Source: Harmothoe impar | Taxonomy: Eukaryota; Annelida; Polychaeta; Phyllodocida; Polynoidae | Reading direction: 5' to 3' | Length of the DNA stretch: 64,000 nucleotides | Assembly: GCA_947462335.1 (NCBI GenBank) | Contig: OX381713.1 | Span: 18,158,381 to 18,222,380, forward strand | Shown here: positions 1 through 12,681 of the stretch, piece by piece | Position numbering within the stretch: the first letter of the stretch is position 1 | How the letters are laid out: every line of letters starts with the position of its first letter | Made by a program: the position numbers and the translations under genes | Notes under the pieces: generated by a model | What the model saw: only the letters and a program-made list of their open reading frames with translations | What the model was told of the DNA's origin: nothing | Database searches by the model: none

Positions 1-265
1 GAAATACAGCAATTTCTGGAACATTTTTTTTTTTTCAATTATTTACACACGTTAGCATTTACACATGCTGTACCATGACTTAATCGCAAGATCGTCTCAA
101 TTGATGTAAGAGAATGTCAGTAAACCGTAATAAAAAAAATCACAGATATCATTTACCTTACTCACTAAAGAATGCTGTGGAGAGAGAGGTCACCTCAACA
201 AATTACTACTCTAAATAATTTGACTGCCCCCCCCCCCCCCATCTGTAGAGGTACATACACAAAAA

Positions 266-440
266 TGTCGCTGGAACCACTCTCACATGAAAGTCAGACA
301 GTGCCTGACTTTCTGAGAGTGGTTCTAGCGACAAGTGCCTGACTTTCATGTGAGAGTGGTTCTAGCGACAATGACGCTTGCCTGACTTTCATGTGAGAGT
401 GGTTCCAGCTACAATGACGCTGACTTTGCTGAGTATGTAT
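266..440. repeat. Foldback repeat with GTCAGGCACTG-type core
   Basis: An arm beginning TGTCGCTGGAACCACTCTC at 266 is followed by three inverted copies (about 301-333, 334-371 and 378-413), each reading GCCTGACTTTC then GAGAGTGGTTC and ending in a GCGACA-like motif. The arms can pair into alternative hairpins. The core resembles the hairpin at 27172-27278, so both probably belong to one foldback family. There is no coding potential. Confidence 0.7.
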
Positions 441-3243
441 GTCCGGTGACAGACTGTGCATTTAGTGACAGTGTAAATGCAACATCAATATTATATTAAA
501 AAAAAGTAGTTTAGACATAGATATAATGTCTGAGATGTGCAGCTGTGTTTACTGCTTCTTCTTCTTCTTTAGTTGATGTGAACGATGTATAACTAAATTG
601 TTTTTACAGAGCAATATGCTGCCAAAAACATTCACTTTCTTATCGATTGTTAATTAATTACAGCCATAAAAACATGTCCTGATCATGTTGATTAATCCAT
701 TACACGTTTCATGCTTTTTGAAAAAGTGTCCCACTGTTTAAATTCAGGGCTACTTTATTCCAGAACAATTAGGGAAAAACCAGCCACTGCGGGATTTCAT
801 TTACATTCATGAATAACATTCTGGTTCAATTTGCAGATCATTGCAGACTAAACAGATGCGGAGTTAATTCAAATTCACATATTACGTTTAAACAGCCACA
901 CTTTGTCAGCCACGCTTTAACGAGGGCCATCCAGTAATTGATATTTATTTACAGCCAAGCTGGCCCAAGAAACTGTTAATTGGTTTTCTCTGAAAAGAAC
1001 ATCACAAATGGCTTGCTCCTAACGGCACAACAGGGAGCACTTAATCAGTAGTGTAAAGTGATGGTGGCCCGTGGTTCGCCAACAGAAATAAAACGCCGCG
1101 CAAATGGCCGTGGCAAATACAAGCCCGACTGTATTTCCAACCCGATGGGAGGCAATGCAGATGGTAGGGTAATAGGGATTCCATTGGTGAGCCTCCCACC
1201 TTCTTTTTCGTATTTCCTGAGCACAGTCCGCTCATGTAAAAGTTATCTTTGGATCACAGTTCTTTTTAAACCTAGCTAGTATCTATCTGATTAGAATGTA
1301 TATCTTGTAACAGGGGAACTGGGCAATCCAGACTTTACATGACGGTTATGGGTGTTATTCCTCAGTATGATCCCACCAATGGCATAAATAAGTAAAACGT
1401 GAAAAAGTGAGCAGACCTCGACTTGCTACCACATACAGGTGGACAGCAAGAGATGTCATTTGATATGTCATTAACTGTTGATCCAATAGGCACTTTGAGA
1501 TATCTTTCAACACTTTGATTGAAGTTAACTGGAATTTGATTCATTTGAGATCATCATCCAAGACGCAGATTTCAACCACATCGACCTGAGTTATTAATTT
1601 TATAAAATATAAATTGTCAACCCCTTGATGTTTCAAGAGGACACATCTACCTTGGGATCATTCTGTTTTGAGCAAAAAAGCCAGCGTGTTTCTATGCTTC
1701 AAATGTACCGAGGGCGCGTCGATTTTCGATGCATAGACTGCAAGGGGGGTTAAACAATTGCGACCCCTTCACTGAGGGGGCTATTAAATTTTGAAAACCC
1801 ACCTCCCCCACCCCTTGTTGCTAAAAAATGGTCACTCCCTAAATACATATATGATTCTTGATGCGGTGTATGCAGATGAAGTAAGTATGTATTGTATTTC
1901 ATTCCTGTGGTAAATTATTCAGCATAGACACTTAAGAACACAAGGTGCACCATAGTCTCTAATGAGGGGTTGTCCCTGTCAATTATGCTACTTAATGGCC
2001 TGCTGTCAGGGTCATGGTAGGTGTGCCTTCATTAGCGACATGACTTTGTAGTGGCATAAAAGTGCATTATAATTATAATGAATTGCTGAGTCCCACTAAA
2101 AACATCAATACCACACCCCATGAGTCAGAGTATACTATAGCACCTATGCCATCGATACACAGTGGATGATCTACAAATTACCCTGTTAACAAGTCATTAG
2201 TGTTCTTCTTTTTGGAAACTCCTAATGAGTCTGCATGAGCAAACTGTTATGCCACATCAATTACCATGGTAATTACATGCTTTGCATGTCATTTTCTACC
2301 ATTTTAGAAGTTGACGGATCAGCACGCATGTAGTGTTGGGATATGATTAAAGTGGGAATACATAAAAGAAACACGCTTGCATTATGAGTAGAGGTTAATG
2401 CTTTTGAATGGTTTAAGACGTCAAATTATCACACCTTAGGGAGATAAAACATAGCATTTCTATTTGCATGTTCACAGCATGCATGGTCCCCTGGTTGTTG
2501 CATCTCATGCCATCCACTAAGCACTGAGTAGTGGTGAGAGATATTGGTTTTCTTCCTACCAGACAGCTAAAATGCTTTACCGAGTCTAGTGAACAGCTAT
2601 GATCCGTTGAACATGCATTGCAAGATGGAGATTGCTTTCACCATCCATCAAGATTAGATTGTATACAACGAGGTCATCCAACCTCTAACCTATGTAGCCC
2701 TCCTGTCGCGGCGTAATCCCATATTGGAAACTGGCCTGTTATACAACCACATACATATGTGGTCGGTTTTCATGGTTGCTGTTGTATGGCAATACAGCAT
2801 TTTGCATGGCAATTCCTGGTATAACATGATGTGAATAATACCAGCTAAATACAAGGGTAAAGTGAGTTTGTGTTTTTGATATTTATTTGTAAAATCAAAT
2901 AAATTGAATTATCACCATACACCGTAAGCATTTGTCATAGAAGACAAATATATAAAACGTTTAAAAGTTATTAAAGGAACAGATGAACGTTAACCATATG
3001 ATATGTCACTATCAGGCCGGGGCAATATAACTTTCGCATGTTGCGATGGCAAAGCACAACTAACTGTTATCATTCTGCTAAATTCGGATTGAGGTTGGAA
3101 GTTAGGGTGGGCAATTAATATATATTTCTATATATCTTCTAACATTTCATATAATTTCCTACAATTTCAAGATCAAATGGGTTTGAATTTCACTTTCACT
3201 CTATTTATCTGAATTGTGTGGATATGAACAATACTTATTCACA
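441..3243. other. Intergenic, no gene recognised
   Basis: AT-rich noncoding DNA. The open frames here (for example 1041-1279 on both strands) are short, overlap each other and show no domain, splice context or codon bias. I see no structured repeat beyond homopolymer runs. Confidence 0.5.
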
Positions 3244-4113
3244 TACCCACTAAACACAATTACGTCAGTCAAACGTAAATCTACATTCAATTTTGGTCTG
3301 AACTACATGATCTTACAAGGTTTATGAACGTCAAAACGTTATGGTTTATTTACCAATCACAAACCTGCAGGTCTGATTTACGTAGCTCAGACGTAAATTT
3401 ACGTTTTGACCTGGGTCTAAGCACATAACATATAATTTCACATAGCGTGATGCAAGTACATTTTTTGTATAGAATTTTGTGACATTGAACACAATATCCC
3501 ATTAACAAACATTATTTATGCAAACTAACTACTATAATCCTAAATCTCATTTCATCCTTTGTAATATACTTGCAGCCTGACTGAACAGCCTGACACTATA
3601 TGTTGACTAGTTTTATGTGCAGACAGGCTTTGCATATCTTCCATTACCATCAGCCTGGTGTCCAATCAGTAAAGTCCCATAATGCACATATCTATGCATA
3701 ATACCTTGATCTACTGGCCTTTATTTATCATTATTCAATGGTATGTGGTTGATTTCCATAATATCAATTTCATAATTCATAAAAACTTACTGCTTAAATC
3801 TGGTAGATTTGCCAAACAGGTGTAAGATTCTCTCCATGCTGCTACCTAGTGTGATGCCGGGGAGTTATAAATGCAATTGAGGTTGAGAAACCACATATTT
3901 TAACGTAGATCTACGTAGATATATTACGTTTATTTACGTTAGAATGAGGTAGAAAAACGTAAATCAGACATAAATTTCTGTTGAACGTAAATAAACCTTA
4001 ACGTTTTGATGTTCATAAACCTTGCAAAAAGTCGAATTTCAAACCATTGGTAGGAAAACTACCTAGAGAAACCTCTGAGCTACGTTGGAATGACGTAGGG
4101 TGTTTACTGGGTA
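3244..4113. mobile_element. TIR DNA element, CCCAC...CTGGG ends, TA duplication
   Basis: The termini are CCCACTAAACACAATTACGT and the inverse of ACGTAGGGTGTTTACTGGG, so the two ends are imperfect inverted repeats of about 20 bp. Each end is flanked by TA (3244-3245 and 4112-4113), read as a 2-bp target duplication. The interior repeats ACGTAAAT/ATTTACGT many times on both strands and has no transposase frame, so it is non-autonomous. The ends match those of the AACGTT-rich elements at 25471 and 57728. Confidence 0.75.
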
Positions 4114-4801
4114 GTGACAAGTTATACGGGCAAACACATAAACCCCTACCTCCTCCATGAAAGCCTAGCATACCCAGCTCTGACTGTTACTGGGGGGGGG
4201 GGCAGCAAGCGTTTCACCTTTAAGATGTGATAACTACGTGCATGGATGTGCAGGTGTATGCATGTGTATAACATGATATCAACCCATGGTTTATGACTTT
4301 CTTGCAACCTTCAGATTCTATAATATACCAATATTTCAATGTCATTCTTTACCTACCATAGTCCCATGAATCGACACTTCAGGGTCAACAAAATTGCTAC
4401 ATTAGGTTTCTCAATGTTTTTCACCTCTTTGATACATGCACATTTCAGAAAAGAAATTGTCTGGAATCTTCCTAGTCCCAGGGGAAGTGCCTCAAATCCA
4501 ATATTGTCACCTTCATAGTGTCTCTCAATGTTAGAGTATCCTATATTTGATTTAATCAAAATAATTATTTTCTCTCGTGATGGGTCAATTGACATCAGAC
4601 TAAAATTATACACACATTAGAACTATTTCCCAAGGTCATGGTCACATGGTCACATAGCGATTAGATCGACATAATCAGTGAAAAATGCCAAATCACAGAC
4701 AAAAAAGTATACCGACACCTAGGCTGACAGGAAATCTAGTCCAAAACCATTTTTAGTGAATTATTAACACATTGATATCTGGTGGGTAATAGGAAGATCT
4801 G

Positions 4802-5226
4802 GACCCTATAATGGTAACCACAGCCTTTGGGCTACTGGCTGAATACTCCCCAGTCAGCATTGCTTAAAGGAGCCCGTGTGGTTTTCCCAGTGGGCTGTCA
4901 TATGAGCCCACAATGGGATTTGGTCCTTATTGTCCAGGGCTCTCAGTGGGAGCATATATAGGATTGACTAGATCTAAAGTGCCCAGATCCAGCCAAGATC
5001 GAACCCACTTTGACAAAACAGTTTAAAAAGTATACTTTAAATTCTTATTTCTGAGAATAACCACAGATGAGTTTGGTTTGAAGTAATTGCAATGGGCTCC
5101 CACTGGTAGCCCTGGACAATAATTACCAAGACCCAGGTATGGGCAAATCAAGCCGGCCCAAGTGAAACACATATGAACCCAAGGGACCAATGTTGTCTTG
5201 GTCTCTAGTGGTCCCCATACAGGGTC
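4802..5226. repeat. Imperfect inverted-repeat element
   Basis: TTATTGTCCAGGGCT at about 4927 is repeated inverted as AGCCCTGGACAATAA at about 5109, and the outer ends GGACCCTATAATGG and CCATACAGGGTC pair more loosely. It looks like an old MITE or foldback element without coding capacity. The flanks 4114-4801 and 5227-5927 hold nothing I recognise. Confidence 0.5.
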
Positions 5227-5927
5227 TTTTAGGTTTAAATTAGAAAAAGCTGTATGTAGTAATTAAAAACACCAATTAATGAGGTAATTCTTACGACCCC
5301 ACTGTTTTCTCATTTTATTTTTGCGCCTTCCCACTTTTTTTAAACTTCTATTTCACACAAACCGTTGTCCCACATTACAATTTGGACTTTCGTATTCCAT
5401 TGAGGCTTTCCTAATTTTTGACAATTTCCTTTTTCAAAATAGACATAATATTATATATCCAAAACCACAGGAAAATCAAATGTAGCTATTTTGTTGACAC
5501 TAGACTGCTCATTTGTCCCCATTCACTAGAATACAATGTCATGTCAATACAATGGGAATCTGTTCAGACAGTCACACACAAATGGGGAAACATTAGCACA
5601 GTCACAAATGGTGGCATGTGGATGTACAGGACACAGAGAGGATAAGACGCCAGGGACACAGTGCCGCCACCTACAGAGTACGTATCAAACTTAACACAGC
5701 ACAGCCACAGTGCCACCTTGCCACACTTGCTATAACTTCATTGACTATGTAGTAGATCATATGGTGTAAGTGATTAGAGCTGTACAAATGGTGTAAGCCA
5801 AGGACAGGGTTACTGTCCAATCCAAGGATGATTACCATTATCCAAGTCTTATACCACTTATGCAGCTACTCACGGGTACCCATATTTGATTTATACCCAG
5901 TGTTTTGTTTGTGATTGTTTGTATGTG

Positions 5928-6227
5928 TTAGGCCAAAAAAAGGATGTGTTTCAGGTTACATAGTCTGAAAATCTAGGTAGGGTAGGTCGGAATTATTTTT
6001 TTTTCTGTTTTTTTTCTTTTTTACTTTGGCCTGAAGTGTATCCAAAAATTGACTCGTAAACTTCAGCGCTGACTCGCCAACAACGGCGTAAACTCACGGA
6101 CTATCAAATTGACTCTGAAATGGTCCTATTATTACTTTTTTTTTCAAAATCGGATAAAAATTTCTAGGGTCGGCCCTGTTTTGCTAGGTAGGGTCGGGTA
6201 ACCTGAAACACACTTTTTTTGGCCTTA
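5928..6227. mobile_element. MITE with TTAGGCC(A)n termini
   Basis: The left end TTAGGCCAAAAAAAGG plus TGTTTCAGGTTAC pairs with GTAACCTGAAACACAC plus T-rich GGCCTTA at the right. The interior carries GGGTCGGCCCTG. Related copies lie at about 8335-8552, 36085-36205 (partial) and 38689-38997. It is non-coding. Confidence 0.75.
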
Positions 6228-6912
6228 TTCAGCCGTTCAGAGAGGCAATTCATGTTTTTCTCCCAGTCAACTGTGGTATAAATGTACCTGTATGAACATA
6301 CCATATCCGCCTGTTTTAACGCAGGTCCTCAAAGAGGACATTGAAATAATCAACCACTAAAAGTGGGTGAACGGTACACGAAGGTCCTGCCATAGTTAAG
6401 TGAGGGGAGGGGGGGGGGATCAACATTTTCTTAGCAAAGGTACGCTTAAATGGGTCGACAATGAAATGCAATGTGGAGCCTGTTAAACGTCGATAAACCT
6501 GTTTTCAGTGATGATTCACACATTAAATAGTATCTCGTTACAGGAGGCTCTAAGTTGTGAAAATATATGACATATTATATGAAACTTAAAGCTGCCATGA
6601 TATCTCAAATGTACCTTAGCTGTGGACAGTCTCCTCATTGGCGTGTACAGGTTTGTGACTTTTAACTGTGTTTAATTCAAAAATAGAATGCTTCTAGCTA
6701 AAAACTCAGCTCTTAATTTACCAGGGTTCGCCAGATTGACAAGATAATTATGTGAACAAATTGCCAAAAAGAAATTGTAAGCTACTTTTCATGGGAAAAG
6801 AATGGTTTTTATTTTTTTCATAACCTATTTACATGTAATGCTCATTTCTTTAGACTAAAAGGAACGTTTTGAAACATAATACACCACCCATGATCAATTG
6901 ATGATCAAAGCA

Positions 6913-7277
6913 TACACTGATATTCCTAGGCTCCCTATACTCCCAACCTCTCAGTCACTATAGCGCCCAACCTAGTTAGTCATTTTTTGGATCCCTATAC
7001 CACCAACCTAGATTAGTTATTATTGCCAGGTTGGTCACTACTGACCAACCAACCTTAGTCTTTTTAGTTCCAGGGGGAGCCACTGAGTGGTCATCACAGG
7101 TGGCCCCAACTAGTGGCATACAAATACAACACACCAATGATGGACCTAGGTTAGCCACTACTGACTGACCCCTTGGTCATTTTTGAATATAACTTTGCCA
7201 TTGTGACTAACACTCATATGACCAACCTGGGTTAGTCTGTACTGACTAACCCTTTCAATCTATCGATTTTCAGTGTA
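6913..7277. mobile_element. Short TACACTG-ended TIR element
   Basis: The ends TACACTGATAT and the inverse TTTTCAGTGTA enclose repeated motifs such as ACCTAGGTTAGTCAC and TACTGACCAACC. The flanking TA is shared with the larger elements at 12682-14514 and 43154-51219, which have the same CACTG termini. It is noncoding and the interior is degenerate. Confidence 0.6.
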
Positions 7278-7850
7278 TTCAGCTGATGTCATCATACTAA
7301 TTTGTAGCAGCTATTGATCATTAATTAGGTCTTAATCCTGACAACCTCGGTTAATTGTGTCCCTACTCCCAACCCAAGGCCGACCATCGCCTCCGCCCCC
7401 ACCCCATCATGTATTGCATATGGACACACAGTGTCATATAGAGTATAGAGGTCACGAGTGTCACCGTAATTAGTCAGAGTAGGCTATATGTAGGGTAGGT
7501 AAGCATGGAGGTATCATTGATTATCATGTCATATACTGACTGGGCTCAGTAAGCAGGTCACTTGGTAATGTGTACACTTGGATCCAGATGCTCACAGAAT
7601 CAAGTCACACCGATTTATCAAGCTCTTTGGGATAACTATGTAAGTATCTCAAATCTGTTATGCCTTTCAGAGGTGTCCTTTTTTAGTCTCTTTATACAAT
7701 AATAATTATCATTGACGGGATTTCACATGATCAGTCTATGCTTGGCACCATGTTATGTATATCCAGTGTTTGATATTGGGTATATTCACACATTTAGCGA
7801 AACATAGTGTCTTTATATTATCTTACTGTGTACAGTTTCTTTCCTTTTAG

Positions 7851-8023
7851 ATTAATCAAACGTACCAGGCACAATATCGGAGACAATGCTCGAGATATTC
7901 TGAGGGACACACATCCCGATAATGATAGGTACTTGCATTGGACATTAAGGGAGTCAATATACTGTACGCCGAACACTCTTATCTATTGGATAATCAAGAG
8001 GGCCACCCACCACTTCGAACAGC
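7851..8023 (+). other. Probable 5'UTR of the small membrane protein gene
   Basis: A pyrimidine-rich acceptor (TTTCTTTCCTTTTAG ending at 7850) precedes this stretch, suggesting that the exon starts at 7851. An in-frame TAA at 7991-7993 lies upstream of the ATG at 8024, so the segment is untranslated in the gene's frame. The upstream exon and promoter were not identified. Confidence 0.5.
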
Positions 8024-8257
8024 ATGAGTTCCCGGCGGAGGTCTTCAGTAATGGGTAATGAGATGGGCTTTGAAGAGGCCTTGGAAAACTTCCTCAAGCA
8101 GGAGAAGACGAGGAGGTCTAGTGTTCGGACCATGGACACTGGTCCCAACCAGAGGGAGATAACCATCAGGGTGGTGGTCATGGGAGCTCTGGTGGCCGTC
8201 TTCATTGCCAGCTGTGTGATGCTAGGCCGCTATTTGCTCATTGTTCCTGCACCCTAA
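8024..8257 (+). CDS. Small single-pass membrane protein, 77 aa
   Basis: Family not recognised. The frame runs from ATG 8024 to TAA 8255-8257. An in-frame TAA at 7991 and no convincing acceptor between it and the ATG fix the start. Residues 1-45 are hydrophilic and hold two basic Ser clusters, RRRSSV near residue 4 and TRRSSVR near 34, which match the RRxS pattern of cAMP-dependent kinase sites. About residues 47-72 form one hydrophobic segment (ITIRVVVMGALVAVFIASC and onward), followed by a short tail ending VPAP. No signal peptide is seen, so a tail-anchored or type II or III topology is likely. GC-ending codons (CTC, GCC, CTG) set it apart from the AT-rich flanks and support real coding. 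A small membrane regulator in the manner of phospholamban would fit the layout, but I see no sequence proof. It could also be the last exon of a longer alternative transcript. Confidence 0.65.
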   Translation: MSSRRRSSVMGNEMGFEEALENFLKQEKTRRSSVRTMDTGPNQREITIRVVVMGALVAVFIASCVMLGRYLLIVPAP

Positions 8258-8334
8258 CCCTCGCTCAAATGGGGGGGGGGGATCAAATGGATCAGTTGTA
8301 GACAGCATAATATTATATATAAGGCCTAAAATAG

Positions 8335-8552
8335 TTATGCTCCGGTAACATGGCCAAAAATAAATAGGATCGGTAGGTCCCTTTTTTTTCTTTTTTTTTT
8401 CTTTTTTACACAATTTTATTTTGTAAAAGAAATGTCAAAAATGTCCCAGATTTTCTAAAAAAAAAAGAAGAATTGCCCCAAAAATGAAGGGTCAGCCTTT
8501 AAAGCGTAGGGTCGGTCGGGACACCGGAACACAACTTTTTGTTAGGCCTAAT
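8335..8552. mobile_element. Degenerate copy of the TTAGGCC MITE
   Basis: It carries GGTCGGTCGGGACACCGG and GTTAGGCCTAA at the right, with poly-T tracts and GGTAACATGGCC at the left, matching the plan of 5928-6227. It lies just 3' of the small membrane protein gene and may be within its 3'UTR. Confidence 0.5.
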
Positions 8553-9099
8553 GTGTCTGTAATACTAGGTATTAATTTGATGTGGCCATTGTATCACTGG
8601 TAATAAGGATTACACGATTTATAAAGCTGTAGTATTGATGTAATAGAAGTTGTATTGGGCGTTATATCATCCCATAATAGCCTAGGATGTTTTCCTTCGT
8701 ACAAATACATGACATGTCGCAGTTGTGTGGTGTCTATGTTATCAACATCAGTCTGAGACATCCTATGTTCAATATCTCAAAGTTAGAAATAAAGGGAAGG
8801 GGTGAGGTGACTGTGCAATGAACTGGGCTTTGGACAGAAGGAAGATTAATCTCAATTAGGACGTAATCACACAAAACAGGTTGTAGCCGTTTATTTAGCA
8901 AAGTTCATTTAAGTATACTCAACCCATCTCCTGGCGAGCCCCCTGACTGTTAGGTGATTACGAGATGTCTAAAAGGGATGGGGTAGACCTCTTCCCGTAG
9001 CCCACCTGTGTTAATTCACATCCAATATAACCATGCCTATTATTAACTCAAGGGAGGGGGGGGGGCGCCATGGTGAACTCATTAGTACACTCGCCAGTA

Positions 9100-10424
9100 C
9101 ACTCCCTGGAATGAGATGCCCGGTCTGCGTGGTCAGAGCATCAAAGATGGTGGACTTGTTATTATTGCTCCAACAGAGAAGGCAAGATTGCCTTATTTCT
9201 AGTGACTTGTGAATGCTTAAATTTTCACATGGTGGTCATAAGCAATTAACAAGGCTGTAACCATTCATTGTTCAATGTAAAACCCACAGACTAGTGAGAA
9301 ATATGGGTTTTGTGATTTCATGGTGATGCCCGTAACACACTGCCACTGATGCCCGTAACACATTGTCAGTGCATGAAAGTGATGCTCCGTAACACAATTC
9401 TTTTGGTGTATATACATGTGTGTATTGGTTACTCAAATAAGTCCAAAATCACATTTCTGGTGTTTTTGCCGCCATGCTATTTCTATTGGTTTGTATACAA
9501 TAATCATGTAAGATTCGGGAAATGCAAATAATATATAATTAATATGATCAGTTTAAAATACTAAACTAAGGTAGCCTCATATAATTTCAAGGTAGCTACT
9601 AATATAGTGCAGAAACCTGTATGCCTGAAATTCATTATTTCAGAACTCACTATATACCTTGAGATCACACAGACAAGTTTTGACATCTGTAGACATGGAG
9701 AGGGGTGAGTGCATGAGTGGAGAGAATTGATCAACAGGTTCTTAATGCACTGTGTGCATATGTAGGGTGTTTACCTCCTATATTGAAAGTAGTTTGATAA
9801 CCCCTCCAAGGAAAGATAAATATGCCTCGAATATAAAGCAAAAGACGGCATATTGACAACTGTCATAGTTTATAAGTGAGATGAATAAATGTAATGCAAG
9901 GTTGGTGGGTTTGCTGGAAAACAGCCCTATAGGGCAGAGGCCAAAGAGGTGGCTGTTTTGTATAGGGTCATAAGTGGGCCCGAATAAGGGGACCCGAATA
10001 GCCTGTGTCAGTGATCACCATTGCAGCATGTACTATACTTTAGATTTAGATTTAGATTCATGGTGATTGCACTGGAACATATACTGAAAATACAATATAG
10101 CTATTAAGCTATGGCACATATCCCCGTGGACATACAGGGCATCACAGAAAAGTGTTACAGGCATCACAACAAATACTTTGATATGTGGCAAGGGCATCAC
10201 TCATTAGTTCTAGGATGTCCAATACAGTGAATTTAGCCTCCTATTGCAGTGCAATTACTATCCAGATTGTTTGTATTGATATTTAAGTCATACATTCTGA
10301 GTTGTACAACCTGCCAACCTCCATAATACCCTCAAAACTAAGCAAAACAAGCCTCCATTCAACCTACTATCCGCCATCTTTGATGCTCTGACCACGCAGA
10401 CCGGGCATCTCATTCCTGGGAGTG
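9100..10424. mobile_element. 1.3 kb TIR element with 5-bp duplication
   Basis: About 52-bp terminal inverted repeats are visible. Both contain GAATGAGATGCCCGGTCTGC followed by GTGGTCAGAGCATCAAAGAT, and the outermost bases are CACTCCC/GGGAGTG. CAGTA flanks both sides (9095-9099 and 10425-10429), read as a target-site duplication. The interior has no frame above about 60 codons, so no transposase is encoded. The TIRs are nearly identical, suggesting moderate age. Confidence 0.8.
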
Positions 10425-10429
10425 CAGTA

Positions 10430-12681
10430 GATGCCAGGTTGAGTATAGTGGAGGGATCGTTGCAGAGGTGTTAGTTGATATGTGCCTTCATCAGAAAATG
10501 GATTATCCAATTGGAACATTGATATAGATATTTAGCACTCTTATGTGATTAACCGTATCGGGTACATGATTCTCACCTTCTCACCTTCTTGAAACACGAA
10601 AGTCAGCAGGCCTGACAGCGTGAGTTAACATTAGGGCCATATTCATGATTACCAGTTTACTCATTGTTAACCTTTAAGCAGCTGCATAATAATGCTTTAA
10701 TGTACTCTCCCTTCTTCTGCATGATGCATCTATGGCACCATGGTGAACCTATAGAGCTTCACGTGGAGGCTGTCTAAGAACATGCATCATGAACCGCTGC
10801 TTTTATATGAGTAAGAGTATAATGCTATTTCTGTCAACAAATATTAATAACACTGGACTGTATCTCTTACAGTCTTGAGTGCAAGCTAGAAAGTCAGTAT
10901 ATCGAATAGATAGTACTTAGTTATGTCAAAATGAAATGCTTATTGTCTATATTATAATACTCAAAATGCTCAAGTATGAGCACCCTTATTTGCACGTAAA
11001 ATCGTTCTGGGTCATATTGATTTATGTCGTACTTTTAAGAAGTATTGATTTTCATCGTCTTTACATTTACATGGCTGAGAAATATTGATAGGCTATCATA
11101 GTCATTGTAAAGCCACTAACTGTCATTACACATACATGTGCACAATTCATCTCGTCCACTCCCCATGTTATTGTTGCTTCCATAAACAGATAAATACATC
11201 TTATATACCAAGACTTCATGATCATTGTAAAGCATCTGAGATGCAGATGTAAGGCCGCAGCACTTTATAATCACAATACATGAGACAAAGTTTCTGCACA
11301 TGCCAGCTCTACTCTTACCGAAGTGATATCTCATTTTGGAGATATCCAGCTTAAAGAATATTAATGAAAGAAGCATAACAATGACACAAATTCACATTCG
11401 ATGGGATATGACAGACATTTTATTTCATCCTTTATTGTTGCATATAAGTATTTCTATTCACTTCTATCGTACCTATAGCAATTTCGGTAGAACTTGTTTG
11501 TATTAAATGACATATGTCATATTGACTCATGAGCTCATGAGATGAAAAACTCCCGTCTATTGTATGAGATTGTTTGCCAAATAAAAATCTAATCCAATCT
11601 AATCTATATGTCAATAAAAACTATAATTAAACTAATATTAATTAGTACTGAGCATAGAAAAAAAACGACTTCCCTCTGCCCTACATTAATACATATTCCT
11701 TCAATTACGAATATCCCATCAAAGTACATTGACAACGTTTACCCTTATGTTGTAATAAAGTGAATTTTAGAACTATTGACACATTTACATCACGTTGATA
11801 TTCAGAGTAGTTAGCCAAGTCTTCCCACGATCATTATCATTAGTAACATCAGACTTGCAAACATCTCTGTAATTTGTTCACGGAAGAACTCCTCACTGAG
11901 GAGAATGATCAATAAAACTTTCAATACTTCAATACTTCAATACTTCAACCAGGCTACCACGTAGCATAGTGTAGTAGGAAACCCAAATGTAGCAATCGTT
12001 TACTAGGTTTTGCCCTTTATTATGTTAAACAATTACTTAATCCTCGACTATTGCATTTTGTGACAGAATTCATCTGTGTTGTCTCTACAATATTATATGC
12101 AACGTCATTATGATATTTTTTGTCAAACTTCTTATATTACAGCACCCTGGATCACATGCAATAAGTGATTCAATATCATAGTTCAAATAAAAATATCAAT
12201 CATTGTTTTTTATACATTCATTACCATGTTCCCACTGGAATTTCAGAACGTATATCTTATTCCATACAACATCCCGGATCACATGCAATAACTCAATTAA
12301 CATTATAGTTTAAAAAAAAAGAGGTCAATCATTGTTTTCATATTTTCATTATCAGGTTCCTACTGGAATTTCATAATGTAATTCTTAATCCATACATAAA
12401 TAGATCATCATCATTGGGAATTTAGTTCCTTGTCAATCCAGTGTAACATTTAACACACCAAGTTGTACAAAAGTAGCATTTTAAACATCGTTACGGATAA
12501 AACAGCCTTGCTATTCACCTGTAATCTTAATACTAGTAGACAAAGTCGGATATTTTTGATACCGGTAATGTTATCAACTACTTAACTACATGCACATGCA
12601 AATATATCGAAACAAGACTGCTCACAGGGATGCAACTATATAGTTCTACAACGGAATTGTGACCTAAGTATTCCTATATCA
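10430..12681. other. Intergenic; short LINE-like tails
   Basis: No gene recognised. Two stretches look like 3' tails of non-LTR elements: the AATCTAATCC-type repeat near 11588-11604, and three ATACTTCA units near 11925-11947 after AATAAAAC. The two minus-strand frames at 11116 and 11432 lack domains. Confidence 0.4.
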
